Shown piece after piece: positions 50,501 to 61,060 of a stretch of 64,000 bases of DNA. The stretch spans positions 2,716,534 through 2,780,533 of the forward strand of contig RPFO01000102.1 in NCBI GenBank assembly GCA_009746045.1, read 5' to 3'. Under the pieces are notes generated by a model. The model made no database searches, had not been told where the DNA came from, and saw only the letters and a list, made by a program, of their open reading frames with translations. The stretch comes from Mesostigma viride. Taxonomy: Eukaryota > Streptophyta > Mesostigmatophyceae > Mesostigmatales > Mesostigmataceae. How positions within the stretch are numbered: the stretch's first letter is position 1; each line of letters begins with the position of its first letter. A program made the position numbers and the translations under genes.

Positions 50501-53500
50501 TGCCTGTCACCCAATGCCTGCTACAAAATGCCTGTTTGTCTTACCAATGCCTGCTTCCAAATGCCTGATACCTAACACCATTCATCCCTTGCTTTACATG
50601 CCTCTGTCGCGAGACCTGCCACCCATTGAACAGCATGCCTGTGCCAACCATGGAGGCTCGCTGGGCAGACCAGGATGCCAGCATGGCGGCCGCGCCCGAG
50701 GGAGGCTCCTACCCCACCAGGGAGTCATCCTCACGGGGAGGGACCATGGGCGCGAGCGACACCCCTAGGGGAGTTTCCACCTCTGGCCCATTCCGTGCAG
50801 TTCCTGACGAAGAAGAGTGCTGGTAATGCATTTCTCTTTTACTTCCATGTTTGCCCGAAATATCCTGGACAGGCCAATTTTACACCTGTTGAGCTTATTC
50901 ACCTGGAAAAATAGTTGTGTTGCACGCGTGTAGGTGCATTGTGGCATATTGCAACCGCAGCGATGGCTGTGCGTTGTGTGGATACACGGCGTTATAGGAT
51001 GCAAGGGTATCGGGGAGTGAGAGACATGAGAGAAAAACATGATCAGCCTGAGCACTGGCAACACGATGCCATTACTTAATTGGGAACATAACTCCGTTGG
51101 GAGTATATGTAGCACATCGCCCAGAGCACTGGCAACACGATGCCATTACTTAATTAGGAACATAACTCCGTTGGGAGTATATGTAGCACATAGCCCAGAG
51201 CACTGGCAACACGATGCCATTACTTAATTAGGAACATAACTCCGTTGGGAGTATATGTAGCACATCGCCCAGAGCACTGGCAACACGATGCCATTACTTA
51301 ATTAGGAACATAACTCCGTTGGGAGTATATGTAGCACATAGCCCAGAGCACTGGCAACACGATGCCATTACTTAATTAGGAACATAACTCCGTTGGGAGT
51401 ATATGTAGCACATAGCCCAGAGCACTGGCAACACGATGCCATTACTTAATTAGGAACATAACTCCGTTGGGAGTATATGTAGCACATAGCCCAGAGCACT
51501 GGCGACACAATGCCTTTACTGTGGTGATAAAGGACTCGCGGTGTAACTGCTGTTTGGCGTGGTGTTTGCACTGCTTTTTTTCATGAGAGGAGGTTGAGAA
51601 GAGCAGTCTTTTGATTCGTTTTCTTCCCCACTTGCTGTGTCTAGCGGCGTGTCATGTTTACAAGGGTATGCTGCAGTCTGGTGGCATATCATGTATCTAA
51701 TCGGTACCTCACTTCGCTGGCAACCATTTCCTCATCTCCTAGCGGTATCGTCAAGCCGTATCATCGCACATTGCCTTGGAATCATGCATTCTATTGTCCT
51801 CGTGGCACTTCCAAACGGGCCACCCTAACCTGACACCTCACCTCGCCAGGAGCATGCTGGAGAGGGCACAACGAGAGATTAGCGCCTTCAACGAAACGCG
51901 GGTGGGTGCTGTGTCTTATTTTGCCTGCCCGGTGCAACATGCTAGGGTTCCTGCCGGCCTCGTTTTGATAAATTTTGGGTGGTGTCCTTCATCTGCCTGT
52001 TTCCATGGAATATTTTGGGAGGGGTTGTTTGCCTGACTGCCTGCCTGCTCTAGTTAAAAACGCTTGGTGGGGTTGGATTGCACTTGGTGGGGCTTGGTGC
52101 CTGCCTGTACCTAGTTCCTATCCAGCACACCAATTCGCCCGCCCGCCCGCACGCACGCACGCACGTGGGCACGTGCGCACGCACTCACGGGAGGGTAGGC
52201 GTGGGCCGACACCCAGGTGGGCATGCAAGGAAATGGGCGGGATGGGGGATGCGCAGGCGAATGGGATGGGTGAATTTCTAGGCGGCCTTTGACCGTTTCC
52301 TTTTGGCCTTTTATTCTTCCTCGAGGTCGCCCCGGGTAATAGACGGTTTTCTAATGGTAATGGATGCTGGCCTCTTATGGTCCCTTTTGGTGCTTTTGCC
52401 TTGTGGCCAGTTATGGCCCCGTTTGGTGCTTTTGCCTCATGGCCTATGATGGCCCCTTCAGGTGCTTTTGCCTCATGGTCTATGATGGCCCGTTTTGTAG
52501 CGTTTGCCCCATGGCCTCCTATGGCCCCTTTTGGTGCTTATCAGCTTATGCCTCCCTGTGATGGCCCCTTTTGTCCTTGTGATGACCTCTAGTGGCGAGA
52601 GGCCTCTCCTTGCATCCAATTTCTCATCTGCATCGTATCTAGTCGGGGGGGACCGTCCCGGGGGCTCATATGTACACACACGCGCACACACTTCCTGTCA
52701 TATGCACGCATACTGGTGGTCATGGTAGTATAACCTCTAGTCTCATGCATGCCAGGTCTGCTCACACCTGTGCCATGCACGCCAGGTCTTGCACACACCT
52801 TTGCCATGCACACCATCTAGGTTGACCCCCACGCCCTCCACACGCCACCCTTACCCCGCGTTGCCCGGCCCTCTCGCTGACAGCTCGCCTGCCTGCGCCA
52901 CATCCGGGCGTCCAACGAATGGGTGGCCGGTGTGCTGGCGTCCGCAAGCACCTGGAAGGCCTCGTGCCTGGAAGCCATCGCGAAGCTGGCGTCCGGACTG
53001 CGCAAGAGCCTACGCCAACACGCGCTTGCAGAGGTGAGGGCGGTTTTGGCGATAAGCGACTAATGGTAGCTCCCTTAGTAAAGGACTTTTGGTACTCGCC
53101 GAGTTAGGGGTCGCCCCTTGTTTGGGCAAAGCACTAATGCTGTTACCCTTCATGCAGGCTTCTAGCACCGAGGCCTGCTGATCGAGGCCTGGGATTTAGT
53201 TAATCATGCGGTGATCAACAAAGACCGCCAGGCTGACCGAAATTCTGCACTGCAGCCTGTATAATGCAGCAGCCTTTGTGCTTGTTGAGAGGACAGACAT
53301 TCACACTTTGGAAACGTCGGGAGCATGTGCGCACTCGCAGTTCTAAGAAAGTAAGTGACGTCAAACATCGTCCGTGAGAACTTCGTGACGAACTCTTCTC
53401 TGTCCATGGGGTGACGCAAGGCGGCAGTGAGCTGAGCTGGAAAATTCTAGCCTCCTTCAGGGAGGCCATTAGGTTGGCGTCCAAGTTTCAACTACACGAG

Positions 53501-56365
53501 AGCGGAACTAGCAGCATCTAACATACGTGCATGTGGTTGAAAGTGCGTGAGCATGTTGCCGCACGATGACCTTCAAGCTTGCCAAAATATAGTTCGATAT
53601 CGAACTCACAACGATCAGGCTGGAGTGCTGTTGCCCCAGGGCAGCCTGCACATCAACAGAGGGTGGCGCTGCATGAGGGAAAAAACAATTGGGTGGCTTC
53701 ACCGTCTTCTACTTCATCAGCATCTACATCAACAACATAAGGGTGCCGAGAAGGGTGTATTTTGACAGCATAATTGCCAGCATGGGCGAGCTGTGGTAAT
53801 TATGTATTCGCAACTCAGGTCCAAAAGTGTTGAACGTGGCTGACCCCAGCACGCGTGGGACGTCTCTCCACTGCATATACCCCCCTAGTGTGGGTGGAAA
53901 ATTTCCCTCGTGTTTCCTCTAATAATAATTTCCTCTGCTTCTTGTTTTATCTTATATTTAGGTCCTCTATTCATTATTTCCTCTGCTTCTTGTTTTATCG
54001 TATACTTAGGTCCTCTATTCATTATTTCCTCTGCTTCTTGTTTTATCGTATACTTAGGTCCTCTATTCATTATTTCCTCTGCTTCCTGTTTTATCGTATA
54101 TTTAGGTCCTCTATTCATTATTTCCTCTGCTTCTTGTTTTATCACATTTTTAGGTCCTCTATTCATTATTTCCTGTGCTCCTTGTTTTATCGTATATTTA
54201 GGTCCTCTATGAATTATTTCCTCTGCTTCTTGCTTTCCGTGCTTGTGGCCTCCTCGGCCCCTCATCGCCTGCCGCAGGCCCACGTGCGCAACCTGTGCCG
54301 ATCCCTCGCGGGCGACGACGAACAGGGGAGCGGGAGAGCAGCCGAACAGGAGAGCAGCTGGTACATCCGCAACAACGCCGACATGTCCATCCATGCCGAC
54401 CATACCGCCGACACACGGGACCCGTCCCGCATGCCACGACTCGGCTCCGTGTCCACGCTGCTCGGTGGCGACTCCCTGTCCCTCTTCCCTGGCCTGGAGG
54501 GCAGCCTGACGATGGGGGCCGAGAATGCCTTGCAGGATGTACCGTCTGCCAGCATGAAGCTCGGCTCTCCCAGTATGGACATGACATCGCCCAGCATGAA
54601 CCTCACGTCGGACTCCATCGTGCTTAACCTGTCGGCCGAGTCGCTGCCCACGGCCCTGCTGGAGGTGTCCACGACGCCCGACGAACTGTCCACGAAGGAG
54701 GCCATCGTGTCCCGTCCCTCGGGCGGCGGCAGCCCATCCATGGCCACGGAGAGCCCATCCATGAGCGCTGAGACCCCCGTAACGGGCACCGCTACTCTAT
54801 TCGTGGGCGCAGACAGCCCGGTTGTGCGTGCTGATGGCCGATCCGTGAGCGCAGACAGCCCGGTTGTGCGTGCTGATGGCCGCTCCGTGAGTGCAGACAG
54901 CCCATCAGCGAGCCCCGCTGCCCCATCAAGGCTCAGCGTGGGTACGCCGCCAACGGGCGCAGGAAACTCATCCACGGGCATAGCGAGCGCCAGCTCCACT
55001 CGCGCAGCTTCCCCGTTTCTCAGGGCCCTTGGTTCCATGGGATCTCCATCTGGACGGGGGTATAGTTCCATGAGCTCAGGCACGACTGCATCAGACCGCG
55101 CGGATTTCCCATGCATGAGCGCGAATAGGCTACTAGCGTCTGCGGGTAGCGGTACCCCTGGATCGGGGCCCACCGACCCCTGTGGCCAAGAGGTGGCACG
55201 CGCGAAGCATACCCCCACAGCAACCGCACAAGGGGACGGCGCGGCGGAGGGCGGCGATGACCCGACCCAGAGGTTGTCATGGCCCAGCCTTGTGACAGCC
55301 GTGGAGGCGACCCCATCAAAGCAGGAGGACAGCGTCCCTAGGCCCGGAATGAGCATCAGCCCATCCCCGCTGGGCTCACAAGTGCCATCGCTGCTGGCCC
55401 TGAGCCCATCGATGATGCGCTCCAATGCCCCCATTCCGGGCTTGAACCCATCCATTCCGGGTTTGAGCCCATCCACTGGGGCACCTGCATCCACCCATAC
55501 GGACATGGGTGTCTCGAGGCCAAGTAGTCTCTCCCCCTCGCGCGTTCGCACCTCGAGCCCTAGCACAGACCGGCTTGGCTCCGCTTTTGTGGCTCATCCA
55601 AGTGCCAGGCTTGGCACTGCGGGCGTGCTGTACGCTAGGTCACGTGGGGGGGATTCCGCTAGCGAGGCGGAAGCCGTGGCGGTCCCGCCAAGTAACCATG
55701 TCAGCATGATGGGTGACCAGGTGAAGTCCATCGACCCGGCAGCGATTAGCCCCATGGTATCGTTGGACCAGCCAAGGATTCGAGAAGTAGCAGAGGGGGA
55801 ACTTGTGGAGAATAGAGAGGGGAGACGAGACGAGAGCACAGACACCCTGCAGGGACTGCGGGAAGCCCCTGAAGGCAGCGCGGCAGCCAGCACGCATGTG
55901 CGACTGCCCACTCTGGCTGCAGGCGTAGAGAACGATGCTGCGATCGCATATGGGCCACGGCCAGGTTGTTTCAGTGGTCACGTGTGTTCTCAGGGCTTGA
56001 TGCAGAGCCCGAGGATTGAAACAGACTTGCGAGGGAAGATGCAGGCGTCCGAGGGCCATGGTAGCACTCCCAAAGCGGGCATGCAGCCACGGTCCCACAT
56101 AAAGGCATCCCTGGAGCACATCGTGGGTGCAGGCCAGGGGGCAGCAGGACGCATGAAGGTGGGATTGGTAGTGGCGTCTGGAAGTAGAAGTGAGGAAAAC
56201 GTCGCATTTGTTGGGACCAGCCCCCAGATGACAGGGAAGGTGTTCCAGGATCCTGTGGGGGTGGCTCATGGAGGTGAAGAGCCCCGTAAGCTACTCAGGC
56301 GGCCTTTGGGTACCCTGCAAGCAACAGCAGGCCGCAATGCAGGTGGCACGCTGATCAACCGGTAA
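38002..56365 (+). CDS. Giant coiled-coil / low-complexity protein, unknown function, 14 exons, about 2,531 aa
   Basis: Exons: 38002-38490, 39359-39760, 40331-40492, 41134-41202, 41904-42068, 42829-42977, 43753-44725, 45311-45463, 46193-48626, 49666-49786, 50634-50822, 51850-51901, 52884-53033, 54278-56365 (TAA). All splices are GT-AG and the sum is 7,596 nt in one frame. Residues about 120-500 are nearly continuous coiled coil (VKLEEKCAASRRALAAQTRL; LQAEFASAWQGATEQIGALQ; VREMQRRLDTAAEDQLVLQA). Then come an Ala/Gly-rich stretch (exon 7), another coil (ILDLSAELEVLQERARVLQE), a huge exon 9 with Gln-rich and Gly/Ser-rich parts ending in a coil (ELKRRAQELKDSHADELRGL), and a Ser/Pro/Thr-rich C-terminus with short repeats (SADSPVVRADGRSV twice). 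CxxC pairs (CGHC, CPSC, CAHC) appear in exons 2 and 7. A cytoskeletal or centrosomal scaffold role is possible but unproven. Caution: the stop overlaps a good donor (CCG then GTAAGC), so a further exon cannot be excluded. Confidence 0.8.
39161..39242 (+). repeat. 21-bp repeat with donor-like core in intron 1 of the giant gene
   Basis: Four units of 21 bp starting GGTAACCAGGTAAACACTGG at 39161, 39182, 39203 and 39224. Each contains CCAGGTAA, the same core as the real exon 1 donor (CTCCAG then GTAATC). The relation to the junction is suggestive only. Confidence 0.85.
39785..39975 (+). repeat. Repeat of about 33-35 bp in intron 2 of the giant gene
   Basis: Five units related to GCTGTGCTGCCCACTGTTAC followed by TAGCATGAGCT or TAGCATGCGCT. 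They start about 25 bases after the donor at 39761. The first unit contains GTATGTGCTGCC, close to the donor GTATGTTGTGCC, so it may also derive from the junction. Confidence 0.8.
40145..40330 (+). repeat. Repeats before exon 3 resembling its start
   Basis: Three to four units (GTCGACGTGGCTCATGCAAG, about 50 bp apart at 40188, 40229 and 40272) resemble the start of exon 3 (CCAG then GACGTGGTCCAGACTGCGC). After exon 3, AAGCCAAGGAGAGGGAGCTG at 40581 repeats the exon end AAGCCAAGGAGAAAGAGCTG, showing duplication on both sides of this exon. Confidence 0.65.
45195..45292 (+). repeat. 18-bp repeat before exon 8 of the giant gene
   Basis: Five units of 18 bp related to GTCAAACTGCTGTCGTTT, ending about 20 bases from the acceptor at 45309-45310. 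The units are pyrimidine-containing but not pure tracts. Confidence 0.85.
48627..48660 (+). repeat. Copy of the exon 9 / intron 9 junction
   Basis: Exon 9 ends GATGCGGCGATTAAAG followed by GTGAGTTAA. Immediately after comes GATGCGGCGATTTAAGGCAA, a tandem copy shifted by 27 bases. Downstream are two poly-G runs (about 48716 and 48784). Confidence 0.85.
49787..49866 (+). repeat. Two copies of the exon 10 / intron 10 junction
   Basis: Exon 10 ends GGGCAGGACGCCAG followed by GTGGGTTA. At about 49808 the intron has GGTCAGGATGCCAGGTGGGT, and at about 49843 GGGCAGGACGCCAGGTGGGT, the latter identical over 20 bases including the donor. Confidence 0.9.
51050..51505 (-). repeat. 74-bp tandem array of a retroposon 3' end
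   Basis: Six units of 74 bp in intron 11 of the giant gene. Each contains GAGCACTGGCAACACGATGC, TTACTTAATTAGGAACAT and, on the minus strand, GTGCTACATATAC with the CATA/TATG, bulged-T, ACTCC/GGAGT, CAAC-loop hairpin (first at 51087-51109). Units differ at only a few bases. It is a tail fragment of the same family as 26474-26620 that became a satellite. Confidence 0.9.
52365..52575 (+). repeat. Repeat of about 36 bp in intron 12 of the giant gene
   Basis: Six diverged units with TTTTGCCTCATGGCCTATGA and TGGCCCCTTTTGGTGC-like halves. Open frames with MAPFGAFA-type peptides are repeat artefacts. A second small repeat with ATGCACGCCAGGTCT lies at about 52744-52810. Confidence 0.85.
53928..54235 (+). 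repeat. 48-bp repeat leading into the last acceptor of the giant gene
   Basis: Six units of 48 bp with TTTCCTCTGCTTCTTGTTTT and TTTAGGTCCTCTATTCATTA. The last unit runs directly into the polypyrimidine tract of the exon 14 acceptor (CTGCCGCAG at 54277). Each unit carries its own pyrimidine tract followed by TTAG, a possible decoy acceptor. The period is a multiple of three, so the array reads open upstream of the real exon. Confidence 0.9.
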
Positions 56366-56995
56366 GCTGAGCGGTAACACGAGCGTGGGATGCCGTGCAA
56401 CTATATTCTTCCTATTTATTGGCGTAAGACAAGATTTTCAATTAATCGCTTACACTCAACGTACACGGACTTCTCGATCCTTATACCAAATCTTCATAGA
56501 GTCAGACCTGTAAAATCTCGGTAGCAACTGATCAAGCTCGTCGATCGCGTGGATATTTGGTCTGAAAATGATGTCCACAGTTGTACGCAAAAGTTTGTTA
56601 GTACATGCAAGTTCGTGACAAAATGAATATGAATGATTACATGCAGATCGAGGCGCATTGTCGCGGAGTGTACTTAAAAAAAGACCGTCTGCATCATGCC
56701 CCACCCCTAAAGTTCTGTATGCGCACACTAGATGATGGGATACAGTCCTCCTCGAAATTTTTAATTATAATCGCATAGACTGCGTCACACGGACACGTAC
56801 CAATAAAGGAACCTTCAACCCCTACAGTATACACAAACTACCAAGAGTGAGAGTGCCCTGTAGCTTCTCTCACTGCCTCAAGTGCATGCCCGGGGCAGGT
56901 CACAGAGGAAGTCTCTCTGCATCATGGTAATAATGTGCAGGCGGCCAACGTACTGTGGGTGTAATATACAACACTGGAGGTCTAGCTAAGGCTTT
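56366..56995. other. 3' flank of the giant gene, nothing recognised
   Basis: Moderate-GC unique-looking sequence with no repeat array and no exon I can support. A 90-codon minus-strand open frame (56728-56456) has ordinary composition but no recognisable motif; I treat it as chance. Confidence 0.4.
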
Positions 56996-56999
56996 AATT

Positions 57000-57535
57000 A
57001 ATTAACTGCGTCACGTGAGCAGAAGTCCTCAGTGGGAGGGGAACATGGGCCGATGGAATGGATGGTGTAACCGTGTAAGCTATCTAGGTCCTAGTTACAG
57101 GGTTGTGGGCACCGTGGCCCGAATCGCTATGCATACGAATCGCTATGCATACGAATGCCATACGCGGTCACACGCGGAGCCCCCACAGGCTTGGGGGTGG
57201 TCTCCTTCATCACTACTTGCCATCTATCCTTGTGTACCATCTGCCTCCATAATACAGACAAACCAGGAGGCTGCCCGGGTGTGAGCCCGTCACGTCTAGC
57301 GGTAGCACATGTCCATGCCGAGTCTATCACGAAAAGTAGCTAAGGCATACAGAGGATTAATTAATTCATTAATAGACACGTGACTGCGTCACGTGAGCAT
57401 AAATCCTCAGGGGGAGGGGAACATGGGATATGGAATGGATTATGTAAGCTATATCTAGTTACAGGGTTGCGGGCACCACGGCCCGAAGCGCTATGAATGC
57501 CACACGCGGTCACACGAGGATGCTCAGGCATTTAA
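57000..57535 (-). mobile_element. Two copies of the CACGTGAC-family AATT-tailed repeat
   Basis: On the minus strand both copies share GCAACCCTGTAACTAG or ACAACCCTGTAACTAG, CATTCCAT, CCCATGTTCCCCTCCC, TGAGGA and GCTCACGTGACGCAGT, ending in TTAATTAATTAA or AATGAATTAATT tails (57000-57170 and about 57360-57530). The first continues upstream on that strand for at least 150 bp (57175-57340) with an open but unnamed segment. Confidence 0.65.
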
Positions 57536-57714
57536 TTTAGCAAATATGGTAGTCACTGCCTAGAATGACGCCGCCGTGCTACGTGTATCATGGCAGCCAT
57601 GCCTAGAATGTTTGCAATGCCTAGCGCCTTGCCACCATACCTAGTCACGTGCACCGCTAATTAACGCACGCGGTACACAACCAGCCATAGCCTTAGTTTA
57701 GCTTAGCACGCTAC

Positions 57715-58545
57715 GTCGCTTCCCCCAGCAGCCAGGTGAGACGTCAACCTCCCTTGCTGACGAGCTCAAGAACCAGCTTCTTACCCTCATGGGGCTGGTA
57801 GGTGAGGTAGAACTGCGTGGGTGCCACCGCCTTCCCCACTCACGGGACAAGGCGGCTCCCCCACCAGTCCTCAGTGCTCCGACCTTCCCCTCCCCTGAAG
57901 ATAAGCAGCGGTTCCTCTCTCGTCGCAAGAGGTTAAGCACGACCTCACCTGGACGCTGGATGACGACCTGACCCCCGCTCACGGCAACAGCAGCGACGCG
58001 ACCTGTGCCGCCGGAATACCTCCGCCATAAGCAGGACCCCCAGAAGCCCAAGGTGTACCGGAGGGGCGGGGACCTGATGATCAACCACAAGATGTGGACG
58101 CCCCCAGCGGGCTAGAATAGCATTAGCCCTTGCTTGTAACCATTGGAGCCCACTGCCGCTAAGGCAGCCATATGCTTAGACTGTTTGCCTAGCTGTGCCA
58201 ACATACCTAGTCACGTGCCGCAAACGCACGGTACACAACCAGCCATAGCCTTAGCCTAGTTCTAATACAGCCATGCTACGCCTGGCTATGTTCAGATCAC
58301 TTGCCCACGCTACTTGTTATGCCACGCTTACATGGGTCTTATTGTGCACACCCACAGTTTGCCGGATCGATCGTTAGCCTGTCCTTTAGCTAGCGCGCCC
58401 GAATGCAGCTGTGGCATGCCTTAGGCATGAAGGAGACCGGGGGTCTCTGCCCTTTCTCCTGACAGTAGTGTACGCACAGGGATTAAAAGCACTTCGGTGC
58501 TCCGTGACTCCCCAACGGGAGCACGTGTTTAATTAGTTAATTAAT
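57715..58545 (+). mobile_element. Decayed ORF1-like element with 3' UTR and hairpin tail
   Basis: Fragments in shifting frames give LMGLVGEVELRGCHRLP, PSPEDKQRFLSRRKRL, LDDDLTPA and DLMINHKMWTPP (57780-58115), parallel to the copies at 27880 and 59064. The 3' part has CCCACAGTTTGCCGGATCGA, GTGGCATGCCTTAGGCATGA, GGGGGTCTCTGCCCTTTCTC, then the CGTG/CACG hairpin (58503-58525) and a TTAATTAGTTAATTAATTAA tail. A second tail-only copy follows at 58546-58845. No reverse transcriptase is present. Confidence 0.65.
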
Positions 58546-58845
58546 TAATTAGCTTAGCATTAGTACAGCCAGCAATACTACGCCCTAGCGCTCCGCTTGC
58601 AGTTGCCCACGCTCCTTGCCATGATAATACTATACGCTCACGCGGGTCGTTGCACCCGCAGAATTTGCCGGATCGTCTATCGTGTCCGATTGCTCATGTG
58701 GCATGCCTCTGGCATGAAGGAGAAAGGGGGTCTCTGCCCTTTCTTCCTGTTGTGCATGTATACAGGGATTAAAAGCACTAATTCCGGTAGTTCTCCGTGA
58801 CTCCCCAACGGGATCACGTGTTTAATTAGTTAATTAATTAATAAT
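58546..58845 (+). mobile_element. Second, 5'-truncated tail copy
   Basis: Contains GCGGGTCGTTGCACCCGCAG, TTTGCCGGATCGTCTATCG, GTGGCATGCCTCTGGCATGA, GGGGGTCTCTGCCCTTTC and a hairpin at 58796-58818. There the pairing is re-registered (CGTGA/TCACG, bulged C, TCCC/GGGA, CAAC loop). A TTAATTAGTTAATTAATTAA tail follows. It abuts the previous tail, giving head-to-tail nested insertions. Confidence 0.7.
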
Positions 58846-60965
58846 AGCGAATGCCATATCTTGTCTCGCTAAAAATCATTGGCTTACGGCGACCGTATGG
58901 CTGATGAGCCGTAGGGCTGCGAGCCACGAGGTAGCCATGGCTGACGGCGGAGCTCATAACTTTCACATTTGAGCACCGAATTTAGCCGTGAATATCACAA
59001 TCGACGCGTCTTTTTACGACGCACATGCTGATATAATTTTCCGAAGCTATTACGCAATATACGATGAGCAAACGCCTCTCGACGCAACGCAGCCTGGCGG
59101 CTGCGCTCAGCAATGAAAATACGTCTGCAGCTCCGGCTGCAGCTTCGCCCACCGGCCCAGAAGGCAACGGCGCCACCAGCCAAGCTCTAGTGGTCGTCCA
59201 GCCCCCTGCTGCGCCCGCCTCGCCAGCAGCGTCGCCTGAACCCAAGCGCAGTCGCTCTGCCGAGCCGAGTTGGGTAGAGCTCGACTTTGTCGCCGAAGCC
59301 AGCCAGCCCGGCTTCCTTGACGCGCTTGACCACGGAACGCATCCTGGTCTGCGTGTTTTATGGAACGCACGCCTCGCTTCTTGCACTGTGCAAGCAGCTC
59401 TTCAACCAAGGTCGCCTCTTTGACCCTTGCTGGATTCGTATCCCCTCTTTCGACACCATTCCCAGCCTCCACCGCCCCTACTGTACCTCCAGCAATTCGC
59501 TCTCTTTTCCCTCCTTGGACGCTCCATCGGGGAGCTTTGGCCCCCCAAGCCCCTCACCACCACCTTAACCGAATCCTCCATCCGCTCACTCCTTAAGGAG
59601 GCCCTCGAGGAGCACGTGGACCCCATTGCTGCATGCAGATGTGGCGGCCATCGGCGGCACGCTGACTGCCGAGCTTCCCCTCCTCGATCTCCACCGCCAC
59701 CTCCACCATCTCCACCGCCACCTCCACCCTCCTCGCCTCCTCCACCGCCACCACCTCCACCTCCGACGCCATCACCGCCCAGCTCCGTGACATCGACCAG
59801 CGTCTTAAGGACAACGCCATCGCTATCGAGGTTCTGCAGAACACCGCCGGCCTCACCGCCCAGGCGGTGAAGGACATTGCAGCCAAGCCAGCCCCGGCTG
59901 GCCTGGCCGGCGATGCTCCTCCCATCACCACCTGGGCGGACATGCTTAAGCAACATACCACCTCCACCACCTCCGCCGTCGCAGCCCAGCTAGCTCCAAC
60001 GGCAGACGCTTGACCTCCCCGAGGAGGCCGAGCTCGCCAAGCGCAGCCTCAACGTACGTCATTGTCAAGAACTTCACCATGGAGGAAGGTGAGACTTCCG
60101 AGAAGCTTTTGCGTGCGTTTGAGAGAGAAATCCTGGGGTCGCATGGGCCTTAACGGTGAGATCGAGCTGGCCGCCCACCGCCTTCCTCGCGCGCGCGGGG
60201 TAAGGCAGGGCCGCCCCCGCTCCTCCTCACCTTTAAGACCCCGGCGGACAAGATTTCTTTTCTCAGACGCCGCAAGCGGCTCGAGAAGACTCTCTTCACC
60301 CTTGATGACGACTTGACCCTGGCGCAGCAACAACGGCGACGGGAGCTATGGCCGACCTACCTCCAGCTCCGGCACAACCAAGGCGGGGCAGCCGGTGTAC
60401 TGCGGAAGGGGGCGGCCATCTACGTCGGCCACAAGCCGGCCTGGCAGGCGACCCCCCCCCCCGCGGCCCCAGCGACTCCAGACGCCCCAGCTTAGGGGAA
60501 TACAGCAGTAGTAGTGCAGAATAGATAGACCGTGGCCATGTACATGTACGCCTCCTAGAGGCACTATGCCACTATCCCAGCTAAGCCCCGCGCTTTATTT
60601 AATCATGTACATGTGTGCCTATGATGTGCCGGCCATGCACTCCAGACGATGCCTAGCCTTATTTAGTAATGTTGTGCCCGCCCATGCAGGGAGTAACTCT
60701 CTGCTGAGATGCCATGCCCTAGCTTTTGTATAGCCATGCTGATCTTCCCCCCCATGACAGGCTCCCCCTTCGCTGGGCATAGCTTGAAGATCATGGGGAT
60801 GCAAGTGCCCTGGTGCACCTAGAGCAAGGGTCCTTTACATTCGGACGACCCACCCTTGCAGGAAGTAGCTTAGAATGTATGATAGGCCATATGCCCCTTC
60901 TCTGGGCTATGTGCTACATATACTCCCAACGGAGTTATTATGTTCCTAATTAATTAATTAATTAA
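58846..60965 (+). mobile_element. Longest ORF1-like element, apparently 5' end to tail, without reverse transcriptase
   Basis: A 5' leader (ATGGCTGACGGCGGAGCTCA at about 58937) precedes an ATG at 59064 opening MSKRLSTQRSLAAALSNENT. The coding region drifts through three frames: VELDFVAEASQPGFLDALDH, then ITAQLRDIDQRLKDNAIAIE with AVKDIAAKP (coiled coil), then LRRRKRLEKTLFTLDDDLTL and RRELWPTYLQLRHNQ, ending at about 60495. Proline-rich stretches (59690-59770) come from CCACCT repeats. The 3' UTR carries ACCCTTGCAGGAAGTAGCTT, GATAGGCCATATGCCCC, a CATA..TATG hairpin (about 60917-60942) and an AATTAATTAATTAATTAA tail. It may be a non-autonomous element mobilised by another element's enzyme, or a LINE with its second ORF deleted. 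Confidence 0.65.
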
Positions 60966-61060
60966 TGGCTGATGGCGGAGCCCAGAACTTTTGCATCTGA
61001 CTGCCCCAATTATTCAGTCAGATCTCTTGCATTCGATGCGTCTTATTAACCCCTAAATGG
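60966..61060 (+). mobile_element. 5' leader fragment of the same element
   Basis: ATGGCTGATGGCGGAGCCCA matches the 5' leader at about 58937 (one string with two or three changes), followed by loosely similar sequence with GATGCGTCTTATTAA against GACGCGTCTTTTTAC. It sits directly after the tail of the previous copy. Confidence 0.5.

Noticed and set aside
51050-51505. Possible centromeric or telomeric satellite
   Set aside because: Only six units, inside an intron, and each is a retroposon 3' end; no telomere-like motif is present.
56456-56728. 90-codon minus-strand open frame after the giant gene
   Set aside because: No motif, no splice context and no neighbouring exons; chance cannot be excluded.
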